A stretch of 64,000 nt of DNA from Alphaproteobacteria bacterium (GCA_024742485.1 JANSYK010000002.1:744001-808000); one strand, 5' to 3'. Positions 25,229-34,371 are shown, counted from the stretch's first letter. Numbers and translations are program-made. Notes: generated from the letters alone by a model not told the origin.

Positions 25229-25394
25229 TTTCGATCATCCCTTTTTTGAGCCGCTGTGGCGGCGTATCGCGATTGTTGTGTTTTGCCTGGGCTGGGCGGT
25301 GTTCGAGTTCACGATCGCCGAGCCGTTCTGGGGCATATTGTTTGGCGGCTTCGGCCTTGTCGCCGCGTGGAGTTTCTTTGTCTCAAAACGATAA
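25215..25394 (+). CDS. Small membrane protein in the inositol operon
   Basis: A 59-residue frame starting at ATG 25215, inside the last codons of the inositol dehydrogenase gene (14-base overlap, different frame). It begins MKLIDFDHPFFEPLWRR, followed by two hydrophobic segments (about 18-34 and 38-55) with a short loop between them, and ends SKR. The charge pattern fits a two-helix inner-membrane protein. Similar short proteins (DUF3329-like in my recollection) sit at this place in alphaproteobacterial sugar operons. Its role is unknown; a link to the transporter is only contextual. Confidence 0.65.
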   Translation: MKLIDFDHPFFEPLWRRIAIVVFCLGWAVFEFTIAEPFWGILFGGFGLVAAWSFFVSKR

Positions 25395-25460
25395 AACTTG
25401 CACGGCGCGATGTAGCTCGATGGCAGGACCGCACCTTGAAAGACAGGGGCGCCGAAATCC

Positions 25461-26456
25461 ATGGCGATAACCCTCAAGGACGTAGCCCACCGCGCCGGTG
25501 TTTCGCGCTCTGCCGTTTCCCGCGCCTTTACCCAGGGCGCATCGGTTTCCGAAAAGACCAGACGAAAGGTCATGAAGGCCTCCAAGGAACTTGGCTACCG
25601 GCCGAATGCGCTGGCCTCGTCCTTGACCACCGGTCGGACAAAGCTGATCGGGCTGGTGAGCAACAACTTTCACAACCCGATCTTTCTGGAAGTGTTCGAC
25701 CTCTTCACAAAGGGGTTGCAGGACCGCGGGTTGCGGCCATTGCTGGTCAATCTCACCGACGAAGTTGATCCCGAAAATTCGGTCAATATGCTGCGGCAAT
25801 ACTCGGTTGACGGTGTCATTGTGGCCTCATCGACCCTGCCGGCCAGTTTTGCAAAGGCCTTTCGCGACGCACAAATGCCGGTCGTCCATTCCTTCGGCCG
25901 TCACTCGACCTCACCGGATGTCCATGTGGTGGGGATCGACAATGTGACCTGCGGGAAAATGGCGGCCCGGGAGCTGGTGGAACGCGGCTACAAGAGGGTT
26001 GCCTTTCTCGGCGGCCCCAAATCGGCAACGTCGACCCAGGACCGGTACAGCGGATTTCAGACCTATCTGCGGGACTGTCCCGATATCGAATCCAGTTTCA
26101 GTTTTGCCGCGGCCTATTCCTTCGACGCCGGTTGGGACGAGATGAACCGCCTCCTGGCGCAAACACCCGCCGAAGCCTATTTCTGCGGTGACGATGTTCT
26201 GTCCATCGGTGCTTTGTCGGCGATCCAGGCCGCCGGACTGCGTGTGCCGGACAATATCGGGCTCATCGGGTTGAACGACATGGAAATCGCACGTTGGCAA
26301 AACATCAATCTGACGACCATTCACCAGCCGGTCGAACAGATCATTTCCTCATCGATCGAATTGATTGTCGCCATGTTGGCGGACCCCGATCGCATACCGG
26401 AAGCGCGCCTGTTTTCGTGCCGGGTTGTCGAACGCGGAACGCTCCGGCACCGGTAA
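25461..26456 (+). CDS. LacI-family repressor of the inositol regulon
   Basis: A 331-residue regulator: LacI helix-turn-helix (about 2-26; ITLKDVAHRAGVSRSAVSRAF) with hinge helix PNALASSLTTGRTKLIGLV, then a sugar-binding-protein-like effector domain (IVASSTLP, AFLGGPKSATSTQDRYSGF, CGDDVLSIGALSAIQAAGLRVP, GLNDMEIA). The central AL of the hinge helix typically inserts into a CG-centred palindrome, which fits TTGCAACCGGTTGCAA at 29681-29698 and its twin at 20297-20310. Probably released by an inositol-derived ligand. It ends the plus-strand operon; a separate promoter in the 66-base gap cannot be excluded. Confidence 0.88.
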   Translation: MAITLKDVAHRAGVSRSAVSRAFTQGASVSEKTRRKVMKASKELGYRPNALASSLTTGRTKLIGLVSNNFHNPIFLEVFDLFTKGLQDRGLRPLLVNLTDEVDPENSVNMLRQYSVDGVIVASSTLPASFAKAFRDAQMPVVHSFGRHSTSPDVHVVGIDNVTCGKMAARELVERGYKRVAFLGGPKSATSTQDRYSGFQTYLRDCPDIESSFSFAAAYSFDAGWDEMNRLLAQTPAEAYFCGDDVLSIGALSAIQAAGLRVPDNIGLIGLNDMEIARWQNINLTTIHQPVEQIISSSIELIVAMLADPDRIPEARLFSCRVVERGTLRHR

Positions 26457-26477
26457 GAACAGGCAGCCCCGTTCCTG

Positions 26478-27635
26478 CTATCGGAACATTGGCGGCCTGG
26501 CGTCCACCCAGGCGCCTTCCGCCCCGGCCGACTCGACGGCTGCATGCACGGCCGCCATTGATCGCAACCCGTCTTCTGCTTTCGGGAAAAGATTGCTTGC
26601 CGGGTGCAGGTCCGTTCCGTCCTTTTGCGCCCGGATAGCGGCGGCAAGATCGGAATAGATATTGGCGAAGGCCAGCGGCATGCCCTCGGCATGACCGATG
26701 GTGACGCGACTGGCGCGGTCGGCTTCCGGGCTAAGGTCGCCTTCGCCGCGCTCGATTATCTGGTTGCGGCCGCCGACAGGGGTCCAGAACAACTGATTGG
26801 GCTGCTCCTGCGCCCATCGCAATCCGCCGCGCTCGCCAAACACCTGGATGCCCAACCCATGCATCCGGCCAATGGCAACGGAACTGGTCCACAGCCGGCC
26901 GACGGTTCCCGCGCTCATTCTGAAATTGACCATGGCGTCGTCCTCCAATTCGCGCGACGCGATGGTCGACGCGAAATCGGCGGAGAGTTTCGAAACCTCC
27001 TGGCCGGTCACGAAAGAGGCCATGTGCAGCGCGTGAATGCCGCAGTCGGCAAATTGTGCCGAAACACCTGCCTGGCTCGGATCATAGCGCCAACGCACCC
27101 GTGGATTGTCGGCATCCGCCGCATCGGCGTGATGGCCATGGGCAAATTCGGCGACCACCAGCCGGACCGCACCGAGATCGCCGCGGGCAATCATGGCCCG
27201 CATGTGCCGAACGAGCGAATAGCCCGTATAGCCGTAATTGACCGCGCAGATGCGGTTTGCATCGCGCGATACACGAACGATTTCTTCGCCTTCCTCGACG
27301 GTCATCGTCATCGGTTTTTCGCACAGAACATGGAAACCCGCCTTCAGAAATTCCCGGGCGATCTCGAAGTGCGTGGCGTTTGGCGTAGCGACGGTAACCA
27401 GATCGACCCGGTCCTCACGGGCCGATTCACCCGCCAGCATTTCTCGCCAGTCGCCATAGGCCCTGTCCGCCGCCACGCCAAGGCGCTGCGCATAGTCCCG
27501 TCCGGCGTCGGGATTGTGATCAAGGGCGCCCGCCGTGAAGGCAAACTCTCCGTCGAGACCGGACCCCAGACGATGCGCCGGTCCGATCTGGCTGCCTTCC
27601 CCGCCGCCGACCATTCCCCAAGCCAGTTTGCTCAT
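26478..27635 (-). CDS. Gfo/Idh/MocA-family dehydrogenase of the inositol regulon
   Basis: A 385-residue NAD(P)-dependent dehydrogenase. The N-terminal MVGGGEGSQIGPAHRLG is an altered dinucleotide motif typical of the longer MocA-type branch; the catalytic Lys is in HVLCEKPMT and the substrate His in FADCGIHALHMASFVTG. This branch includes enzymes for scyllo-inositol and other inositol isomers or their keto forms. It is the last gene of a three-gene minus operon after iolE (10-base gap). The gene ends 21 bases from the convergent lacI gene. Exact isomer unknown. Confidence 0.8.
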   Translation of the reverse strand: MSKLAWGMVGGGEGSQIGPAHRLGSGLDGEFAFTAGALDHNPDAGRDYAQRLGVAADRAYGDWREMLAGESAREDRVDLVTVATPNATHFEIAREFLKAGFHVLCEKPMTMTVEEGEEIVRVSRDANRICAVNYGYTGYSLVRHMRAMIARGDLGAVRLVVAEFAHGHHADAADADNPRVRWRYDPSQAGVSAQFADCGIHALHMASFVTGQEVSKLSADFASTIASRELEDDAMVNFRMSAGTVGRLWTSSVAIGRMHGLGIQVFGERGGLRWAQEQPNQLFWTPVGGRNQIIERGEGDLSPEADRASRVTIGHAEGMPLAFANIYSDLAAAIRAQKDGTDLHPASNLFPKAEDGLRSMAAVHAAVESAGAEGAWVDARPPMFR

Positions 27636-27645
27636 GTCAGTGTCC

Positions 27646-28539
27646 TCAAAACCCGATGGAATTCAGATAGGCCCGGTTTTTCCTGGCATCGCCCAGCGGG
27701 TCGGTGCCCTCAATGGTCGGATCGCAATCCTGCTCGACTGTGCACCAGCCGTCATATCCGGCATCCAGCAAAACCTGCCGCACCTGCGGAAAATCCACAT
27801 CGCCTTCGCCAAGATTGCAGAAGATGCCCTGGCCGCAGGCCGTATAGAAATCGGTGCTGTTTGCGATGACATCCGCCTTGACCGCCGGATGGATATCCTT
27901 GAAATGCATGTAGGAGATGCGGTCCATGTTCCGCTTCATGAAGGCGACCGGGTCAAAGCCGGCATAGGAGTGATGGCCCGTGTCGAAGCAAATCTTGAGA
28001 TAGCGCTCGTCGACTTCGTCAAGAAGGCGTTCCAGCTCGGGCTCAAAGTCCATGAAACCCGCAGCATGAGCGTGAATACCGGCAACCAGCCCATACTCTT
28101 CGGTCGCCATTTTGGCGATGGTGGCGATCCTGTCGCGATAGGCTGACCATTCGGCCGGCTCCATCTGTTCGGCCGCATCGACGCGGCCGGCCGTCGGAGC
28201 CCGACGTTCGGAAATGGAATCGATGAGAACCAGATGCCGGGCGCCGTGGTCCCTCAGCGCTTTGCAGGTGCGGACCGAGCCGTCCAGAACATCGTCCCAT
28301 TGGGATGGATCGTGAAAGGGCCTGAAAACAACGCCGCCAATCAGTGTCAGACCGTGCTGTGCCAGCGCATCCGATACCTGAGGCGGGTCTTCAGGCATGA
28401 AACCCACGGGTCCCAGTTCGATGCCGCGATAGCCGGCCTCGGCATTCTCGCGCAGCACATCCAGCCAATGCGGATTGCGCGGATCGCCTGCAAACTCGAC
28501 ACCCCAGGAACAGGGGGCGTTTCCAATCTGAATTGTCAT
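27646..28539 (-). CDS. iolE: Inosose dehydratase
   Basis: A 297-residue TIM-barrel protein of the IolE family: starts MTIQIGNAPCSWGVEF, with GYRGIELGPVGFMPEDP, the metal-site FDTGHHSYAG, the MHFKDIHPAVKADVIA strand and GEGDVDFPQVRQVLLDAGYDGWCTVEQDCDP. IolE dehydrates 2-keto-myo-inositol to the trihydroxycyclohexane dione that IolD opens. AGGAG precedes ATG 28539. The preceding gene's stop lies within this RBS region (28552), indicating coupling. The sequence match is strong throughout. Confidence 0.9.
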   Translation of the reverse strand: MTIQIGNAPCSWGVEFAGDPRNPHWLDVLRENAEAGYRGIELGPVGFMPEDPPQVSDALAQHGLTLIGGVVFRPFHDPSQWDDVLDGSVRTCKALRDHGARHLVLIDSISERRAPTAGRVDAAEQMEPAEWSAYRDRIATIAKMATEEYGLVAGIHAHAAGFMDFEPELERLLDEVDERYLKICFDTGHHSYAGFDPVAFMKRNMDRISYMHFKDIHPAVKADVIANSTDFYTACGQGIFCNLGEGDVDFPQVRQVLLDAGYDGWCTVEQDCDPTIEGTDPLGDARKNRAYLNSIGF

Positions 28540-28551
28540 CGGTAAGTGCTC

Positions 28552-29655
28552 CTAAAATGCATCGACCATCTGCCAGCTTTTCGCCTGGCTCGCCGCTCGG
28601 GCCGCGGCAACCACCCGCGAGACATCCAGCCCGTCCCGGAAGGTTGGCCAGCGCGACGTACCCGCTTCGATGGCTCCAAGAAAATCCTTGGCTTCGATGA
28701 TGATCTGATCCTGGTAACCGGTGCCGTGGCCTGGTCCCTGGCAGAACGGCAGGTAGTCCGGATGGGCCGGGCCGGTCAATATCTTTTTGAAGCCACGCTG
28801 GCTTTCCGGGCCGGAGGCCTTGTAAAGCCAGATGGCGTTCTGATCCTCCTGGTCAAACCGGATCGCACCTGTCGTGCCGGAGATGTCATAGGCATAGCCC
28901 ATCTTGCGGCCTGTTGCCGTGCGTGATGCAAAAAGATGACCCATCACACCGTTTTCGAACCGGCACATGATTTGCGCCTGGTCGTCATTGGTGACCGTCA
29001 CCCCTCCACGTGTTTCATGCACGGTCTCGATATCGGCGATCAGGCTTTCGATCGGTCCCATCAGCGCCAGCGCGCCATTGATGATGTGGGGCGCCAGATC
29101 GCCCATGCAGCCATTCGCTTCGCCCTTGGTTCTCCAGGTCGCCTCTGAATTCACGTCACTGAAGAAATCTTCCGTATGTTCACCGCGAAACCAGGTGATG
29201 TCGCCGATTTCACCATCGGCGATCAGCTGCCGGGCAAATTGCGAAGCGGGTGTCCGGATATAGTTGAATCCGACCATGTTGACGACACCGCTATCCTCGG
29301 CGGCGGCAACCATGGCCCGGCTGTCTTCGATCGACGCGCCCAGCGGTTTTTCGCAAAAGACCGGTTTGCCGAGAGCAAAGGCCGCTTCTGCGATTTCCCG
29401 ATGGGTGTGCTGCGGCGAAGCGATCACAACCGCCTCGACCGCGTCGTCGGCAACCAGCGTGCGCCAGTCAGCTGCCGCACGCCGGAATCCATAGGCCTGC
29501 CGATAGGTCTCGGATGATTGCGGTGAAGACCCGCTGATCATTTCCAGGCGTGGCCGCAACGACGTGTTGAAAATGGCGCCGACGGCACTCATGGCGACGG
29601 AATGCGCCTTGCCCATATAGCCGCCGCCCACTATTCCGATGCCTAAATCGGGCAT
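28552..29655 (-). CDS. Gfo/Idh/MocA-family dehydrogenase, first gene of the iolE operon
   Basis: ATG 29655 has GGGAGG nine bases upstream and starts the fold directly (MPDLGIGIVGGGYMGKAHS), giving 367 residues; an ATG six bases earlier is too close to the RBS and an upstream start at 29712 would cover the operator. It shows the EKP motif in VFCEKPLGA, GFNYIRTP, and GCMGDLAPHIINGALALMG with the usual Asp/His pair. It is probably an inositol-isomer or keto-inositol dehydrogenase. It is the first gene after the promoter and operator at 29681-29729. Confidence 0.82.
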   Translation of the reverse strand: MPDLGIGIVGGGYMGKAHSVAMSAVGAIFNTSLRPRLEMISGSSPQSSETYRQAYGFRRAAADWRTLVADDAVEAVVIASPQHTHREIAEAAFALGKPVFCEKPLGASIEDSRAMVAAAEDSGVVNMVGFNYIRTPASQFARQLIADGEIGDITWFRGEHTEDFFSDVNSEATWRTKGEANGCMGDLAPHIINGALALMGPIESLIADIETVHETRGGVTVTNDDQAQIMCRFENGVMGHLFASRTATGRKMGYAYDISGTTGAIRFDQEDQNAIWLYKASGPESQRGFKKILTGPAHPDYLPFCQGPGHGTGYQDQIIIEAKDFLGAIEAGTSRWPTFRDGLDVSRVVAAARAASQAKSWQMVDAF

Positions 29656-29680
29656 TCGCATCGACCTCCCAGAAAAGTTG

Positions 29681-29698
29681 TTTGCAACCGGTTGCAAA
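29681..29698. promoter_or_regulatory. 18-bp perfect palindromic LacI-type operator
   Basis: TTTGCAACCGGTTGCAAA is perfectly self-complementary. It lies in the gap between the minus-strand dehydrogenase/iolE operon and the plus-strand iolDCB operon, directly downstream of the minus-strand promoter at 29702-29729. The same core occurs at 20297-20310. Confidence 0.75.
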
Positions 29699-29701
29699 AT
29701 G

Positions 29702-29729
29702 AGTATCTTCAAGTGTCCGCGCTAGTCAA
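29702..29729 (-). promoter_or_regulatory. Promoter of the minus-strand inositol operon
   Basis: On the minus strand, TTGACT (29729-29724), a 16-base spacer, then GATACT (29707-29702). The palindromic operator starts four bases after the -10, so a bound repressor would cover the transcription start. Confidence 0.5.
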
Positions 29730-29768
29730 TGGCTAAATTGCAGGGACCCGAAAGAATGAAAAGACGGG

Positions 29769-31649
29769 GTGAATAACGTGACACAGAGCGATGCCACCAT
29801 CCGGCTGACAACAGCACAGGCGATTATCCGCTATCTTGCCGCGCAATTCATTGAAATTGACGGCAAACGAACCCGGATCTGTGGCGGCGGCTATGGCATA
29901 TTCGGCCATGGCAATGTGACCTGCCTGGGCGAGGCGCTGTATGACCATCAGGATGTTCTGCCGCTCTATCGCGGACAGAACGAGCAGGGCATGGGGTTCG
30001 CAGCGGCTGCCTATGCCAAATATCATTTGCGCCAGCGCTTCATGTTCTGCACCGCGTCTGCGGGACCCGGCACTGCCAATCTGCTGACTGCATCGGCACT
30101 GGCGCACGCGAACCGGCTGCCCATGCTGATGCTGTGCGGCGACACCTTCCTGACCCGGCTGCCGGACCCGGTGCTTCAACAGATCGAACATTACGGAAAT
30201 CCGGCATTCGGACTCAATGACGGCTTCAAATCCGTGTCGCGTTACTGGGATCGCATCACGCACCCGGCGCAGATCATTCAGACGCTTCCGGCGGCGCTGG
30301 CGACCATGCTCGATCCCGCCGATTGCGGTCCTGCCTTTATCGGCCTTCCGCAGGATGTTCAGGGTTGGGCCTATGATTATCCGACCGCGCTTTTCGAGGA
30401 GCGCACCCATCACATTCGCCGCCAGGCGCCGGATGCCGACGAAGTGGCCGCAGCGGCCGATCTTCTGTCATCCGCGGAGCGGCCCGTGATCATCGCCGGC
30501 GGCGGCGTGCAATATTCCCGCGCCGTCAGCGAACTCACGCAATTTGCCGAAACGCACAACATCCCGGTGATCGAAACCATAGCCGGGCGCGCCAATCTGT
30601 TGGCAACCCACGGGCTCAATTGCGGCCCGGTTGGCGTGACCGGCTCCGACAGCGCCAATTGGGTCGCCGAACGCGCCGACGTGATCCTGTCGATCGGCTC
30701 GCGCCTGCAGGATTTCACCACCGGATCGTGGACGGCCTTCGACAAGCAGGCGCGCATCATTTCTCTCAATGCTGCCCGCCATGACGCCGGCAAACATCTT
30801 TCCCTGCCGGTCGTTGGTGACGCGAAGCTCGGCATTCAGGCCATCGCCGAACGGATGTCGGGCTATGAGGCGCCAGCCGGCTGGGTTGATGATGCAAAGG
30901 CGGAACGCAAGAAGTGGGACACCTATGTCGCCGACAATGTGCGGCCGGGTAACCGCCCGAACTCCTATGCGCAGGCAATCGGTGTGGTCAATGAGCTGTG
31001 CGACAAGCGCGACCGGGTCGTGGCGGCGGCCGGCGGATTGCCGGCGGAGGTCACCGCCAACTGGCGCACGCTCGATATCGGCACAGTCGATGTGGAGTTC
31101 GGTTTTTCCTGTATGGGCTACGAGATTGCCGGCGGATGGGGCGCGCGCATCGCGCAATCGGAAAACGAACCTGACGCCGATACGATCGTGCTGGTCGGCG
31201 ATGGTGCATATCTGCTGATGAATTCCGACATCTATTCATCGGTGCTGACCGGCAAGAAGATGATCGTGCTGGTGCTCGACAATGGCGGCTTTGCGGTGAT
31301 CAACAAGCTGCAGAACAACACCGGCAACGAGAGCTACAACAATCTCATCTCCGACACGCCGACGGCGGTCAACCAGGTCACGGTCGATTTTGAAAGCCAC
31401 GCCAGGTCGATGGGCGCCAATGCCGAGACGGTGGCCAATCCGGCCGAACTGGCGGAGGCCTTCAAGCGCGCCAAGGAAAGTGAAACCACAAGCATCATTG
31501 TCATGACGGTCGATGCCTATGAGGGCTGGACGACGGAAGGCCATACCTGGTGGGAAGTGGGAACGCCGAGTGTTTCCGAACGCGAAAGCGTCCGTGCCGG
31601 GCATGCCGAGGTCGAGGAAGGCCGCCTGCGGCAGCGGCGGGGTGTCTGA
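29769..31649 (+). CDS. iolD: 3D-(3,5/4)-trihydroxycyclohexane-1,2-dione hydrolase
   Basis: A 626-residue ThDP-dependent enzyme. The N-terminal PYR domain has the activating Glu in YRGQNEQGMGFAAAAYAKY; the central domain starts PVIIAGGGVQYSRA; the PP domain has the GDGAYLLMNSDI ... VLDNGGFAVINKLQ ThDP/Mg motif. Length, the GNVTCLGEALYD segment and the C-terminal EGHTWWEVGTPSVSER are typical of IolD, which opens the dione ring to 5-deoxy-glucuronate. The start is GTG; 29769 and 29778 are both possible, and the second has better spacing from GGGGTG. It is the first gene of the iolDCB-aldolase operon. Confidence 0.93.
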   Translation: MNNVTQSDATIRLTTAQAIIRYLAAQFIEIDGKRTRICGGGYGIFGHGNVTCLGEALYDHQDVLPLYRGQNEQGMGFAAAAYAKYHLRQRFMFCTASAGPGTANLLTASALAHANRLPMLMLCGDTFLTRLPDPVLQQIEHYGNPAFGLNDGFKSVSRYWDRITHPAQIIQTLPAALATMLDPADCGPAFIGLPQDVQGWAYDYPTALFEERTHHIRRQAPDADEVAAAADLLSSAERPVIIAGGGVQYSRAVSELTQFAETHNIPVIETIAGRANLLATHGLNCGPVGVTGSDSANWVAERADVILSIGSRLQDFTTGSWTAFDKQARIISLNAARHDAGKHLSLPVVGDAKLGIQAIAERMSGYEAPAGWVDDAKAERKKWDTYVADNVRPGNRPNSYAQAIGVVNELCDKRDRVVAAAGGLPAEVTANWRTLDIGTVDVEFGFSCMGYEIAGGWGARIAQSENEPDADTIVLVGDGAYLLMNSDIYSSVLTGKKMIVLVLDNGGFAVINKLQNNTGNESYNNLISDTPTAVNQVTVDFESHARSMGANAETVANPAELAEAFKRAKESETTSIIVMTVDAYEGWTTEGHTWWEVGTPSVSERESVRAGHAEVEEGRLRQRRGV

Positions 31650-31700
31650 CATGGATCTGCACACCGGCTGTACGGGACGCGCCAGCGGGCAGGGCTGCCC

Positions 31701-32687
31701 ATGAGTGCTTTGATCGACGGTATCAAGAAGAACGACTTTGTCATTGTCGGCCGGGCCGGGATGGACATGTTTCCCGATCCACCCGGCACCAGGACCGAAG
31801 AGGCGACACATTTTGTCAGCGCGCTGGGCGGGTCCGCGGCCAACACGGCCGCCGGCATCTGCAAGCTGGGTGGCAAGGCGGCGCTGGTCACATCGGTTTC
31901 CGACGATTCCATCGGCCGCTACTGTCTCAATCAGCTCGATCACTATGGTGTCGACCGCACCCATGTGAAATCCGTCGGCGGCGAGGCCCGCAATTCGCTG
32001 GCCGTATATGAAAGCCGGGTCAAGGATCACCAGACGGTCATTTATCGCAATGGCGCCGCCGATTTTCAGATGACGACAGATGATGTCGAGGCGGTCGATT
32101 TCGGTCGCTTTGGCGCGCTGATCACCGCCGGCACGGTGTTTGCCGCCGAGCCCTCTCGCAGTGCTGCCTTCCATGCTTTCGAACGGGCAAAAAAGGTCGG
32201 ATTGCCGATCATATTCGATGTCGACTACCGCCCCTATTCCTGGCCTTCCGCCAAGGTGGCCGAGGAGGTGCTGTCACGGGCCGGCAGCGAAGCCGACATG
32301 ATTGTCGGCAATGATGAAGAGTTCGGCTTCATGGCCGGATCGGTGGACAGGGGGTTGGACAAGGCCCGTGAGCTCGCCGCGACTTCGGCCACGATCGTGA
32401 TCTACAAGATGGGCGAACACGGCGCCATCACACTGACGGGCGGTGAAGAACACCGGTCCGGCATCTATCGCACTGAGGCGCTCAAGCCCACCGGTGCGGG
32501 CGACAGTTTCATGGCTGGCATGATGGCTTCCCTGGCAACGGGATACAATCTGGAAGACAGCGTGCAGCGAGGCTCGGCCTGCGCTGCGATCACTGTGTCC
32601 AGGCCCGGCTGTGCTCCAGCCATGCCGGATCCCGAAACGCTCGACACTTTTCTCAAAACCCATCCGGGCCCGACGACGGCCGCCTGA
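31701..32687 (+). CDS. iolC: 5-dehydro-2-deoxygluconokinase, PfkB family
   Basis: A 328-residue sugar kinase with the PfkB N-terminal signature GGSAANTAAGICKLGGKAALV and the C-terminal signature KPTGAGDSFMAGMMASLATGY, whose Asp is the catalytic base. IolC phosphorylates 2-deoxy-5-keto-gluconate before the aldolase step. Some alphaproteobacterial IolC proteins are fused to a DUF2090 domain; this one is the stand-alone kinase. It lies 51 bases after iolD and 11 bases before iolB. The RBS is weak (AGGGC region). Confidence 0.9.
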   Translation: MSALIDGIKKNDFVIVGRAGMDMFPDPPGTRTEEATHFVSALGGSAANTAAGICKLGGKAALVTSVSDDSIGRYCLNQLDHYGVDRTHVKSVGGEARNSLAVYESRVKDHQTVIYRNGAADFQMTTDDVEAVDFGRFGALITAGTVFAAEPSRSAAFHAFERAKKVGLPIIFDVDYRPYSWPSAKVAEEVLSRAGSEADMIVGNDEEFGFMAGSVDRGLDKARELAATSATIVIYKMGEHGAITLTGGEEHRSGIYRTEALKPTGAGDSFMAGMMASLATGYNLEDSVQRGSACAAITVSRPGCAPAMPDPETLDTFLKTHPGPTTAA

Positions 32688-32698
32688 AAGGAACAGCT

Positions 32699-33541
32699 AT
32701 GCACATCGCGCCCTTTGACAACAAGAACAAGCCGATCGTGGATGTGGAAGACAGCCGGGTCCCGCTCAACTATTTCAACATCGTCAAGCTGAAAAAGGGC
32801 GATGCTTTTGAATATGCCGTGCCCGGTTACGAGACATGCATTGTCCCGGCGACCGGCACGATCGATGTCAATGTCGAAGGATTCAAGGCCGCTGGTCTTG
32901 GCGGTCGTGGTGTCGATGTCTGGGACGGCGAACCCGAGGGCGTTTATGTACCCACCGCCGCGCGGGCTGAAATGGTCTGCACTTCGGATGATGCGGAGGT
33001 GTTTGTCGCCGGAGCGAAATATGACGAGGTCCTGGAGGCCTTCGCGGTCCGCTCCGACGAGCTGGACAAGGTTCAGTATGGCAGCGACGACACCAAGACC
33101 CACCGCAAGATCAAGCATATTCTCGGTCAGAAGCAGCATGGCAAGGTGGGCCGCCTGCTGGTCAGTGAACTCTACACGGTGGGCCAGGGCGGTTGGTCAG
33201 GCTTCCCAAGTCACAAGCACGATACGGATCGGTTGCCCGAGGAAACGCGCCACGACGAGACCTATAATTTCCGCTTCCGTCCCAATTACGGCTCCGGCCT
33301 GCAAATGCTGCAGCGGGTCGATAACGAGCCGGGTGACGCCTATCACATTGTCGATGGATCGACGGTCTGCATCGACAAGGGCTACCACCCCTGTGCGGTC
33401 ATGCCCGGCTATGAAATGTACTATTTCACCATTCTGGGCGGGTTGAGCCAGCGCTCGCTCGTGCAATATTTTCAGCCGACCCATGCTGCGCAACTGCACA
33501 CCATCCCCGGCATCCTGGATATGGTGGCCAAGTTCAAATGA
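32699..33541 (+). CDS. iolB: 5-deoxy-glucuronate isomerase
   Basis: A 280-residue bicupin protein. The C-terminal half holds a metal-binding cupin: WSGFPSHKHDTDRLPEETRHDETYNFRF, then YHPCAVMPGYEMYYF, both near-invariant in IolB. The enzyme converts 5-deoxy-glucuronate to 2-deoxy-5-keto-gluconate. AAGGAA precedes the ATG. Its stop overlaps the aldolase start by four bases (33538-33541), so the two are translationally coupled. Confidence 0.92.
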   Translation: MHIAPFDNKNKPIVDVEDSRVPLNYFNIVKLKKGDAFEYAVPGYETCIVPATGTIDVNVEGFKAAGLGGRGVDVWDGEPEGVYVPTAARAEMVCTSDDAEVFVAGAKYDEVLEAFAVRSDELDKVQYGSDDTKTHRKIKHILGQKQHGKVGRLLVSELYTVGQGGWSGFPSHKHDTDRLPEETRHDETYNFRFRPNYGSGLQMLQRVDNEPGDAYHIVDGSTVCIDKGYHPCAVMPGYEMYYFTILGGLSQRSLVQYFQPTHAAQLHTIPGILDMVAKFK

Positions 33542-34371
33542 CACTGGCGACATTGGCACAGGTGCTGCAGCCGGCCTATCGTGAGGGCGGCGCGGTCGCC
33601 GGCATGGTGTGTCTGGGCTGGGAGGATATGCGGGCCTATGTGCGCGCTGCCGAGGCGGAAGGTCGCCCGGTCATCCTGCAGGCGGGCCCGTCCTGCCGAA
33701 AGCACACGCCGCTGCCGGTTCTCGGCGCGATGTTTCGCAATCTTGCCGATGCGGCAAGTGTTCCCGTCGTCGCCCATCTCGATCACGGCTATTCCATCGA
33801 GGAGTGCCGGCAGGCGCTTGAAGCCGGCTTTACCTCGCTGATGTATGATGGGTCGCGCCATCCACTGGCGCAGAATATCGAGGAGACGGCAAGGGTCGCG
33901 GAAATGGCCCATGGCGCGGGCATTTCCTGTGAGGGGGAAATCGGCTTTGTCGGCTATTCCGGTGGCGAGGATTCAGCCGGCACGGACCCCGAAGAAGCCA
34001 GTCGTTTCGCGCGGGAGACCGGTGTCGACGCCATGGCGATATCCGTTGGCAACGTGCATCTTCAGCAGGACCGCACGGGCGGTCTCGACGAGGACCGGAC
34101 AGCGGCCATCGAAGCGGTGACCGACGTGCCGCTGGTCATTCATGGCGGATCGGGTGTTCCCCATGACCAGCGGGCGAAGCTTGCCGGCGGGACGGCGATC
34201 TGCAAATTCAATATCGGCACCGAATTGCGCATGGCCTTTGGGGCCGCATTGCGGGACGCAATCGCCGCCGATAATGATCGGTTCGATCGGGTCACCATTC
34301 TCGGTGAGGTCGAGGAACCGCTCCAGGCAGCCGCGCGTCAGGTGATACGGTCGCTCGGTTCGCACACCTGA
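33538..34371 (+). CDS. Class II aldolase of inositol catabolism, IolJ-like
   Basis: A 277-residue class II fructose-bisphosphate aldolase family protein: VILQAGPSCRKHTP, zinc ligands in VPVVAHLDHGYSIEEC, CEGEIGFVGYSGGEDS, IHGGSGVPHDQ and FNIGTELRMAF. In the iol pathway this family (IolJ) cleaves 2-deoxy-5-keto-gluconate 6-phosphate to DHAP and malonate semialdehyde. Position immediately after iolB supports that role over glycolytic or tagatose aldolase. Malonate semialdehyde would then need IolA, whose gene is not in this window. Confidence 0.82.
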   Translation: MTLATLAQVLQPAYREGGAVAGMVCLGWEDMRAYVRAAEAEGRPVILQAGPSCRKHTPLPVLGAMFRNLADAASVPVVAHLDHGYSIEECRQALEAGFTSLMYDGSRHPLAQNIEETARVAEMAHGAGISCEGEIGFVGYSGGEDSAGTDPEEASRFARETGVDAMAISVGNVHLQQDRTGGLDEDRTAAIEAVTDVPLVIHGGSGVPHDQRAKLAGGTAICKFNIGTELRMAFGAALRDAIAADNDRFDRVTILGEVEEPLQAAARQVIRSLGSHT

